45,737 nucleotides of DNA, taken from positions 1 to 45,737 of the forward strand of contig JAFUVZ010000063.1 in NCBI GenBank assembly GCA_017471185.1, written 5' to 3'. Position 1 is the first letter of the stretch, and every line of letters begins with the position of its first letter. Under the pieces are notes generated by a model that was not told where the DNA came from, ran no database searches, and saw nothing but the letters and a program-made list of their open reading frames with translations. Shown in pieces: positions 16,291-22,594 of this stretch. This DNA comes from Bacteroidaceae bacterium. Its GTDB lineage: Bacteria; Bacteroidota; Bacteroidia; Bacteroidales; Bacteroidaceae. A program made the translations under genes and the position numbers.

Positions 16291-17913
16291 ATGAAAAAGT
16301 TATACATTATACTGGCAACGATAGCATTGGCTTCTTGTAACACTTTCCTCACGGAAGAGCCGAAGGATCAAGAAGTGGAAGATATGGCATACCAAGATGG
16401 CAGTTCGGTCTATCTGAACGCTGTGGCTACGCTATACAACTATATCGGTGGTAACACCCAGAGTCAAGGTCTGCAGGGAACATACAGAGGAGTTTATGAT
16501 TTTAATACATTTACTACCGACGAGGCGATAATCCCCACACGAGGTGGCGACTGGTATGACGGAGGATTCTGGCAAGAGATTTTCCTGCACGAATGGGATG
16601 CAGGCACGGGTGCCCTCAATGATACCTGGAAGTATCTTTACAAGGTCATCGCCCTTTGTAACCGTTCCATCGAGACACTCGACAGTCATGCCTCGCTGCT
16701 TTCCTCTGACGAGCTCATAGCCTACAAGGCTGAGGTACGGGCCCTGAGAGCCATGTATTACTACTATCTGATGGATATGTTCGCTCGTGTGCCATTGGTG
16801 TTGTCTTCCTCCACACCGATGAGCCAGGTTAAGCAGAGCTCCCGACCGGAAGTGTTCCAATTTGTCCTCTCGGAACTACAGGAGACCTTGCCCCTGCTTG
16901 CCTACGAAAGGAGCAATCACTTAGGCGATTACTATGGCCGAATGACTGAACCTGTCGCTCTGTTTCTGCTGGCAAAGATTTGCCTCAACGCTGAGGTCTA
17001 TTGCGACGAGAACTGGACCGATGGAGTGCGCACTCCAGGCAATGAGTTGAAAATCAAAGTGGAAGGAAAAGAAATGAACGCTTGGGAGGCTTGTATCGCC
17101 TACTGCGAGGAACTGGCGTATTACGGCTATAAGCTTGAAGAGAGCATGGAGAATTGTTTTGCCGTCCACAACGAGACCTCTGTTGAGAACATCTTCACCA
17201 TTCCGATGGACCCCAGTTTCTACACCAACCAGATGCAGAACCTCTTCCGTTCTTACCACTACCGTCATGCCGGCATCTACGGAATGAGTGGTGAAAACGG
17301 GGCGAGCGCGACAATTGAGGCGATGGAGACATTCGGGTTCTTTGATAATAACAAACTGGATTTCCGTCTGTTTTCTACCTATTATTATGATACGGTGTTC
17401 GACAATGAGGGCAATCCGGTCATCATGCAGAACGGTGAGCCTCTGACCTATCATCCTGAAGCCATCAAGTTAGACGTAACGGGTGATAAATACGAAGCGT
17501 TAGCTGGAGCCAGGATGAAGAAATATGCGGTAGATTATACTTCTACCAAAGACGGCAAACTGATGCATAACGATATCGTGCTGTTCCGTTATGCCGACGT
17601 ATTGCTGATGAAAAGCGAGGCAAAGGTTCGCAACGGGCAGGATGGTGACGCAGAGATGAATGCCGTCCGCTCGCGTTCTGATATGGAATATCGCAAGGCT
17701 ACCTTGGAGAATCTGCTGGCTGAACGCCAGTTGGAACTGGCTTGGGAAGGCTGGCGTCGTCAAGACCTCATCCGCTTCGGTCAGTTTACCCGACCATATT
17801 CAAGTCGTCCGCAACTACCTAATGAGGCGAATGGCTTCACCACCGTCTTCCCCATCCCTGGTGACGTACTGGTCTTGAATCACAACATCACCCAGAATTA
17901 CGGCTACGAGTAA
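16291..17913 (+). CDS. SusD/RagB-type surface lipoprotein
   Basis: 540 aa from the ATG at 16291; a TTG two codons upstream is open but unlikely. Lipoprotein signal (LATIALASC, Cys16) with TFLTEEPKDQ following. TPR-like SusD_N segments include RALRAMYYYYLMDMFARVPLVL, typical of the family; the C-terminal part has LFRYADVLLMKSEAKVRNG, LLAERQLELAWEGWRRQDLIRFGQF and the FPIPGDVLVLNHNITQNYGY end. It caps the SusC channel and captures substrate at the cell surface. Its length and motifs are normal. Substrate not predictable here. Confidence 0.94.
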   Translation: MKKLYIILATIALASCNTFLTEEPKDQEVEDMAYQDGSSVYLNAVATLYNYIGGNTQSQGLQGTYRGVYDFNTFTTDEAIIPTRGGDWYDGGFWQEIFLHEWDAGTGALNDTWKYLYKVIALCNRSIETLDSHASLLSSDELIAYKAEVRALRAMYYYYLMDMFARVPLVLSSSTPMSQVKQSSRPEVFQFVLSELQETLPLLAYERSNHLGDYYGRMTEPVALFLLAKICLNAEVYCDENWTDGVRTPGNELKIKVEGKEMNAWEACIAYCEELAYYGYKLEESMENCFAVHNETSVENIFTIPMDPSFYTNQMQNLFRSYHYRHAGIYGMSGENGASATIEAMETFGFFDNNKLDFRLFSTYYYDTVFDNEGNPVIMQNGEPLTYHPEAIKLDVTGDKYEALAGARMKKYAVDYTSTKDGKLMHNDIVLFRYADVLLMKSEAKVRNGQDGDAEMNAVRSRSDMEYRKATLENLLAERQLELAWEGWRRQDLIRFGQFTRPYSSRPQLPNEANGFTTVFPIPGDVLVLNHNITQNYGYE

Positions 17914-17923
17914 GCACAAAAAA

Positions 17924-17949
17924 ATGGGGGGTCTTCACAGATCCCCCAT
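17924..17949 (-). terminator. Hairpin after susD, with T run on the minus strand
   Basis: Arms ATGGGGGG (17924-17931) and TCCCCCAT (17942-17949). The A run at 17918-17924 means the T run lies on the minus strand, fitting a terminator for transcripts from the TSCPD gene; it can also cap the susD mRNA. Confidence 0.55.
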
Positions 17950-18098
17950 CCGAACAACAATTAATTCATTCATAACAATGCCCAACTATGAAATTGGAAC
18001 ACTACAAAGATATGTACTTTTTTAATTCCGTGCAAGCTTTTGGCAAAAAAATTTCAAAAAAAAGTCGATTTTCTTAATTTCACCCCTGAAAAGAGCCT

Positions 18099-18344
18099 TT
18101 ATAGGGCCATTTCGATGGCTTTTGAGAGCTGGTCTGCGCATGATGTGACTTTCGCTCCGCAGGTATTTCCACGCAAACGGTCAGCTGCCCAACGTGCATC
18201 TGCGCCCTCTAAAAGTTTTGAAATCGCCTTCAGGTTACCCGGACAACCCTTCGTGAACTGAATATTGTGCAGCTTGCCGTCAGTCACGTCAAACTCGATC
18301 AACTGGGAGCATACTCCCTGTGGTGTATAAGAATAATGTGCCAT
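18099..18344 (-). CDS. TSCPD-domain protein (TIGR03905-like, four cysteines)
   Basis: 81 aa from the ATG at 18344 (MAHYSYTPQGVC...). An upstream in-frame ATG at 18377 would lie inside the -7 box at 18375-18382, so it is rejected. The whole protein is a TSCPD domain with cysteines in TPQGVCSQ, TKGCPGN, GNTCGAK and TSCADQ. The domain is found at the C-terminus of some B12-dependent ribonucleotide reductases and as small stand-alone proteins; the four Cys suggest metal binding. Function unknown. Divergent from metA. Confidence 0.85.
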   Translation of the reverse strand: MAHYSYTPQGVCSQLIEFDVTDGKLHNIQFTKGCPGNLKAISKLLEGADARWAADRLRGNTCGAKVTSCADQLSKAIEMAL

Positions 18345-18374
18345 ATAGAATTTGGTTTTATAATTATTTCGCTG

Positions 18375-18382
18375 CAAAGATA
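18375..18382 (-). promoter_or_regulatory. -7 box (TATCTTTG) of the TSCPD gene
   Basis: Reverse complement TATCTTTG followed by CAGC, 31 bases before the ATG at 18344. Confidence 0.6.
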
Positions 18383-18403
18383 GAAAATAATCTTAAGATT
18401 CGT

Positions 18404-18411
18404 TATCTTTG
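18404..18411 (+). promoter_or_regulatory. -7 box (TATCTTTG) of metA
   Basis: TATCTTTG followed by CAGG, 22 bases before the metA ATG. The two divergent boxes are 21 bp apart, so their -33 regions overlap and simultaneous use is unlikely. The short leader has no room for a SAM riboswitch. Confidence 0.6.
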
Positions 18412-18433
18412 CAGGCACAAAAGCAAATGAAAT

Positions 18434-19351
18434 ATGCCACTTAATATTCCTAAAACGTTACCAGCGGTTGACCTGCTGAAGAAAGAGAATATCTTCGTCA
18501 TGGATGACCTCAGGGCTGGATCGCAGGATATACGTCCGTTGCGCATCGCAGTCTTGAACCTCATGCCTCTGAAAATCACCACGGAAACAGACTTGATTCG
18601 TCTGCTTTCCAACTCCCCTCTGCAGATTGAGCTGTCGCTGATGAAGATCAAGAGCCACACCTCCAAGAATACCCCCATAGAGCACATGAGGGCTTTCTAC
18701 ACTGATTTTGAGGAGATGCGCCATCATAAGTATGACGGTATGATTATCACAGGTGCCCCTGTGGAGCAGATGGAATATGAAGATGTCACCTATTGGGATG
18801 AGATTACCGAGATTTTCGACTGGGCGCGCACTCATGTCACATCCACCTTATATATATGTTGGGCTGCTCAGGCAGGACTCTATCATTTCTACGGAGTGCC
18901 CAAGTATCCGCTCGACAAGAAGATGTTCGGCATCTTCGAGCATCACGCCCTTGACCCGCTATGTCCCATATTCCGAGGATTCGACGACCGTTTCTTCGTG
19001 CCTCACAGCCGTCATACGGAGATTCGCAAGGATGATATCCTGAAGGTACCTGAACTGACATTGCTTTCAGAATCAGACATCTCTGGAGTACACATGGTGA
19101 TGGCTCGCAAAGGCAGGGAGTTTTTCGTGACCGGTCATTCAGAGTATTCGCCCATGACGCTCGATACCGAATATCGACGCGACTTAGGCAAGGGGCTTCC
19201 CATCGAGATGCCTGTCAATTATTACAGGAATGATGATCCTGAGCAAGGGGTGACTGTAAGGTGGAGGGCTCACGCCAACCTGCTTTTCACCAACTGGCTG
19301 AACTATTACGTATATCAGGAAACTCCGTATGACATCAACGAAATCAATTGA
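18434..19351 (+). CDS. metA: Homoserine O-acetyltransferase, MetA family
   Basis: 305 aa, normal length. Glutamine-amidotransferase-like fold with nucleophile Cys142 (YICWAAQAG), catalytic His in FVPHSRHTE and the TGHSEY motif. Activates homoserine for methionine synthesis. Residue 111 is Glu (TGAPVEQM); published work on MetA proteins found Glu111 to select acetyl-CoA and Gly111 succinyl-CoA, so acetyl-CoA is the likely donor although many databases call such genes homoserine O-succinyltransferase. It overlaps the U32 gene by 23 bases and starts a three-gene transcript. Confidence 0.94.
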   Translation: MPLNIPKTLPAVDLLKKENIFVMDDLRAGSQDIRPLRIAVLNLMPLKITTETDLIRLLSNSPLQIELSLMKIKSHTSKNTPIEHMRAFYTDFEEMRHHKYDGMIITGAPVEQMEYEDVTYWDEITEIFDWARTHVTSTLYICWAAQAGLYHFYGVPKYPLDKKMFGIFEHHALDPLCPIFRGFDDRFFVPHSRHTEIRKDDILKVPELTLLSESDISGVHMVMARKGREFFVTGHSEYSPMTLDTEYRRDLGKGLPIEMPVNYYRNDDPEQGVTVRWRAHANLLFTNWLNYYVYQETPYDINEIN

Positions 19352-21245
19352 GCTGTTGGCTCCTGCCAGAAACCTGGCTTGCGGAATAGCTGCAATCGAC
19401 CACGGAGCTGATGCCGTCTATATCGGTGCGCCAAAGTTCGGAGCACGCGCAGCTGCTGGCAATTCGCTGGAAGACATCGAGCAGCTGGTGGAATACGCCC
19501 ATCAGTTCAACGTGCGTATCTATGTGACGGTGAACACCATCCTGAAGGATGAGGAACTGGCTGAGACAGAGCAGCTCATCTGGAAGCTGTATCGCATTCA
19601 TGTAGATGCCCTCATCGTGCAGGATATGGGCATCACACGCCTCAATCTCCCCCCTATCCCCCTGCATGCCAGTACGCAGATGGACAACCGCACGCCTGAG
19701 AAGGTGCGCTTCCTCGCTGATGCGGGCTTCAGGCAGGTGGTGTTGGCTCGTGAACTTTCCTTAGAGGAAATCAGAGGCATTCATCAGGCTTGCCCCGATG
19801 TGTCGCTCGAAGTGTTCGTTCACGGAGCCTTGTGCGTCAGTTTCAGCGGTCAGTGCTACGCTTCCCAGGCTTGTTTCGGACGCAGCGCCAACAGAGGCGA
19901 ATGCGCCCAGTTCTGCCGTTTGCCTTTCAACCTCACTGATGCCGACGGAAAGGAAATCATACATGAGAAACATCTGCTTTCTCTCAAGGATATGAACCAA
20001 AGCGACCTCCTGGAGCAACTGCTTGATGCAGGAGTCACCTCGCTCAAGATAGAAGGTAGGTTGAAGGATGTGGATTACGTGAAGAATGTCACAGCCGCCT
20101 ATCGCCAGCAGTTAGACGCCATCTTTGCAAGGCGTAATGAATACCGCAAGGCATCATCTGGCCGATGTACCTTTTCCTTCAAGCCCGACCTGGGTAAGAG
20201 CTTCAATCGAGGGTTCACCCATTATTTCTTAGAAGGCAGGAAGCCGGACATCGCCCAGTTCAACACGCCCAAGGCGATGGGTGAAGAGATGGGCAGGGTG
20301 AAGGAGGTGAAGGGCATCTGCATCACGGTGGCTGGCTTGAAGCCTTTCCACAACGGCGACGGCGTGTGTTATCTCGATGAGGAAGGACATCTGCAGGGCT
20401 TCAGGGTGAACCGTGTGGAGCAGAACAAGCTCTACCTGATGTCTAAACAGACGATGCCTAAGCCTGGCACGAAGCTGTTCCGCAACCTCGAAGCCGAATT
20501 TGTCCAGGCGTTGAGCAAACCCAGTGCGGAACGCAAGATTGCCATCGCCTGGCATCTGTATGAAACCCCGGTTGGCTTTGCCCTGAGCGCACGCGATGAG
20601 GACGGCAACGAGGCTACGCTCTCCTTCCCTTGTGAGAAGCAGCTGGCGGAGAAGCCCCAGCAGGAGAATATCATGAAGCAACTGAGCAAACTGGGTAACA
20701 CCCCGTATTTAATGGAGAATGAAGAATGGAGAATGGAGAATGGAAACTTTTTGGAGCAGCGAGAGCAGAGCGATGCTTGCATCGGCTATGCCGAGTCGCG
20801 ACAAAATTGGGCGAAGCCAATGGAGAATTATTTCATTCCTTCTTCTAAGTTGAGTGAGTGGCGAAGACAGGTAATTGATGAACTCACCAGGCTGAGACGC
20901 ATCAACTACCGTCAGGAGACGGTAGCCTGGAAGCAGACCTCTCACCCCTACCCTCAGCAGACACTCAGTTATCTGGGTAATGTGATGAATGAGAAAGCGA
21001 AAGAGTTTTATGTGGCTCATGGGGTGAAGGACATACGCTATGCTTTTGAGAAAGAGCCTGTTGACCAAGCGGTAGTGATGTTCTGCAAGCACTGCCTGCG
21101 TTTCAGCATGGGATGGTGTCCCACCAGGCAAAACGGCAAGTCGCTCTATCGCGAGCCCTACTATCTCAAGAGTCTCGACGGCAAGACCTTCAAGTTGCAG
21201 TTTGATTGTAAGAAGTGTCAGATGAAAGTAATATTGGATCATTGA
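19329..21245 (+). CDS. U32 peptidase family protein, RlhA/YdcP-like (probable rRNA hydroxylation factor)
   Basis: 638 aa, close to E. coli RlhA (653). U32 TIM-barrel-like N-terminal part (IELLAPARN, GADAVYIG, IYVTVNTI) with four clustered Cys for an Fe-S centre: GALCVSFSGQCYASQACFGR...GECAQFCR. The C-terminal half is DUF3656-like and ends in a second Cys cluster, FCKHCLRFSMGWC and CKKCQ. RlhA hydroxylates C2501 of 23S rRNA together with prephenate-derived metabolites; that this protein does the same is inference from length and architecture. Between GNTPY and NYFIPSS (about residues 461-500) it contains a repeat-derived insert (20711-20828). Start overlaps metA by 23 bases. Confidence 0.88.
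   Translation: MTSTKSIELLAPARNLACGIAAIDHGADAVYIGAPKFGARAAAGNSLEDIEQLVEYAHQFNVRIYVTVNTILKDEELAETEQLIWKLYRIHVDALIVQDMGITRLNLPPIPLHASTQMDNRTPEKVRFLADAGFRQVVLARELSLEEIRGIHQACPDVSLEVFVHGALCVSFSGQCYASQACFGRSANRGECAQFCRLPFNLTDADGKEIIHEKHLLSLKDMNQSDLLEQLLDAGVTSLKIEGRLKDVDYVKNVTAAYRQQLDAIFARRNEYRKASSGRCTFSFKPDLGKSFNRGFTHYFLEGRKPDIAQFNTPKAMGEEMGRVKEVKGICITVAGLKPFHNGDGVCYLDEEGHLQGFRVNRVEQNKLYLMSKQTMPKPGTKLFRNLEAEFVQALSKPSAERKIAIAWHLYETPVGFALSARDEDGNEATLSFPCEKQLAEKPQQENIMKQLSKLGNTPYLMENEEWRMENGNFLEQREQSDACIGYAESRQNWAKPMENYFIPSSKLSEWRRQVIDELTRLRRINYRQETVAWKQTSHPYPQQTLSYLGNVMNEKAKEFYVAHGVKDIRYAFEKEPVDQAVVMFCKHCLRFSMGWCPTRQNGKSLYREPYYLKSLDGKTFKLQFDCKKCQMKVILDH
20711..20828 (+). repeat. Composite repeat element in frame inside the U32 gene
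   Basis: Tandem ATGGAGA-type units (20711-20743) are followed by three small palindromes in a row, GATGCTTGCATC, CGGCTATGCCG and TTGGGCGAAGCCAA, and then another ATGGAGAAT. The stretch stays open in the gene's frame and encodes MENEEWRMENGNFL...NWAKPMEN, unlike the family core. Confidence 0.7.
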
Positions 21246-22204
21246 GAAGGTTATTATACATATTGATAGGATTGTTCACGCTGGCTTCTTGCCATTACGA
21301 ACGCTCGCCGCTGCTGGATAAAGAGGATTTAGACCAACAGACGCGTGACTCTCTCGTGATGCTTTACGAGCGTCACTATGCCCCTGGCACGAACCTGGAA
21401 CTTGAATCTGACTCGCTGAACCTTGCCTGTCTGCCTCTGCAGAACTGTACCAATATGATTTACAAAGGTGAACGGGTGGTGGTGGCTGAGATACGCAAAG
21501 ACACTGCTGACGTGGTGGATAGCATCTGGGTGAAACTGGCTCATTCTGACGGTGTGCAAGGCTGGGTGCATGAGCAGGACTTCAAAAGCCAGTTCGTTCC
21601 TGTTGACAGCATCTCGCAAGCCATCTATGTGTTCAGTGGCACCAACAAGGCAGCCTTTGCCTTCATGCTGACCATCTTCATCGCCTTCTTCCTCATCAGA
21701 AACTATCAGCGTGAGCCTTTCAAGCTCGTGTGGTTCAACGATATCGAGAGCCTCTACCCACTGTTTCTGTGCCTGGTGGTATCATGCAGCGCGTCGCTAT
21801 ACGAGAGCATGCAGCTCTTTGCCCCCGACACCTGGGAAACCTATTATTACAATCCTACCTTCTCTCCCTTCAAGGTTCCTTTGCTGTTAGGGCTATTCTT
21901 AGGAAGCCTGTGGCTCATCATCATCGCCAGCATCGCTGCTGTGAGTGAAACATTCCGTCATCTTTCAGGATGGAGTGTCTTGTATTATCTGGTAGGCTTG
22001 ATAGCAGCCTGTCTGTTCTGCTACCTGTTCTTTATGCTCACTACGCATCTCTACATCGGCTATTTCTTCCTGTTCCTGTTCTTCTTAGCCTTCCTGCGTC
22101 GCCTCTGGCTTCGCTCGCTCCGCTACCCTTACCGATGTGGACAATGCGGACAAAAGCTTCGTCAGAAAGGCATTTGCCCGCATTGTGGGGCGTTGAATCA
22201 ATAA
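21242..22204 (+). CDS. Membrane lipoprotein with SH3-like domain and C-terminal zinc ribbon
   Basis: 320 aa if it starts at the TTG at 21242, which overlaps the U32 stop as TTGA and gives a compact lipoprotein signal (RRLLYILIGLFTLASC). A GTG at 21215 would give 329 aa but place nine polar residues before the signal. Then comes a bacterial SH3-like segment (about 60-115, DSIWVKLAHSDGVQGWVHE), four to five hydrophobic helices (FAFMLTIFIAFFLI, YPLFLCLVVSC, VPLLLGLFLGSLWLIIIAS, VLYYLVGLIAACLFCYLFF, IGYFFLFLFFLAFL) and a C-terminal ribbon CGQCGQ...CPHCG. Function unknown; last gene of the metA transcript. Confidence 0.75.
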   Translation: MRRLLYILIGLFTLASCHYERSPLLDKEDLDQQTRDSLVMLYERHYAPGTNLELESDSLNLACLPLQNCTNMIYKGERVVVAEIRKDTADVVDSIWVKLAHSDGVQGWVHEQDFKSQFVPVDSISQAIYVFSGTNKAAFAFMLTIFIAFFLIRNYQREPFKLVWFNDIESLYPLFLCLVVSCSASLYESMQLFAPDTWETYYYNPTFSPFKVPLLLGLFLGSLWLIIIASIAAVSETFRHLSGWSVLYYLVGLIAACLFCYLFFMLTTHLYIGYFFLFLFFLAFLRRLWLRSLRYPYRCGQCGQKLRQKGICPHCGALNQ

Positions 22205-22209
22205 CAAAA

Positions 22210-22367
22210 CAACACTATACACTATACACTATACATTTCGATTTTTGATTTTTCACATAAAGAGTATCTGGTTTTAGTGTGCCGTTAGTTTTATAAAGTC
22301 TATCCTGCTATTCCCGGGCTATACATTTTCAAAATGACAAATGTATAGTATATAGTGTATAGTGTTG
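22210..22367. repeat. MITE-like inverted-repeat element, GTATAGT family
   Basis: Two 29-base arms (22210-22238 and 22339-22367) built from CACTATA units pair with one mismatch across a 100-base spacer. The spacer has no ORF. Its end (CTATACATTT, 22319-22328) is a third copy that could pair with the right arm in an alternative hairpin. No transposase is nearby. This and the operator array below account for most of the 390 bases between the zinc-ribbon gene and the GH78 gene. Confidence 0.7.
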
Positions 22368-22389
22368 AGTCAGCAAGTCACCGTTGGGT

Positions 22390-22450
22390 ATTACTTCAAG
22401 TTAATGCCCCGATTACTTCAAGTAAATGGACCGATTACTTGAAGTAATCC
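22390..22450 (+). promoter_or_regulatory. Operator-like array: three ATTACTTCAAGTAAT-type palindromes at 22-bp period
   Basis: ATTACTTCAAGTTAATG begins at 22390, ATTACTTCAAGTAAATG at 22412 and ATTACTTGAAGTAATCC at 22434, exactly 22 bp apart. The third holds a perfect 15-base palindrome around one central base. The array ends 85 bases before the probable -7 box of the GH78 gene. Confidence 0.55.
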
Positions 22451-22511
22451 ACCCCCGCCGGCGCTTGGATGAAAAAAACGGCACATTATGACAAATATTT
22501 TATTATATTGC

Positions 22512-22542
22512 TTGGTGTATTAAAATATATTTCTTAACTTTA
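22512..22542 (+). promoter_or_regulatory. Probable GH78 promoter: TTG and TAACTTTA
   Basis: TTG at 22512-22514 and TAACTTTA at 22535-22542, 20 bases apart; the -7 box differs from consensus in its last base. It lies 53 bases before the ATG. Confidence 0.45.
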
Positions 22543-22594
22543 CAGAGCAAAGTTGGCAGATAAGCATCTTTGCAACTAATAAAACTTGAAAAAT

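Noticed and set aside
12237-17913. Single operon from pepO through the phosphatase-like gene to susC/susD as a phosphate-acquisition locus
   Set aside because: A good promoter at 13522-13553 separates susC/susD, no Pho box is seen, and the phosphatase-like protein lacks its nucleophile.
18412-18433. SAM riboswitch before metA
   Set aside because: Only about 20 bases separate the -7 box and the start codon, which is too short for a riboswitch.
22390-22450. Short CRISPR remnant
   Set aside because: Sites are palindromic with 5-base gaps, too short for spacers, and only three; an operator-type array fits better.
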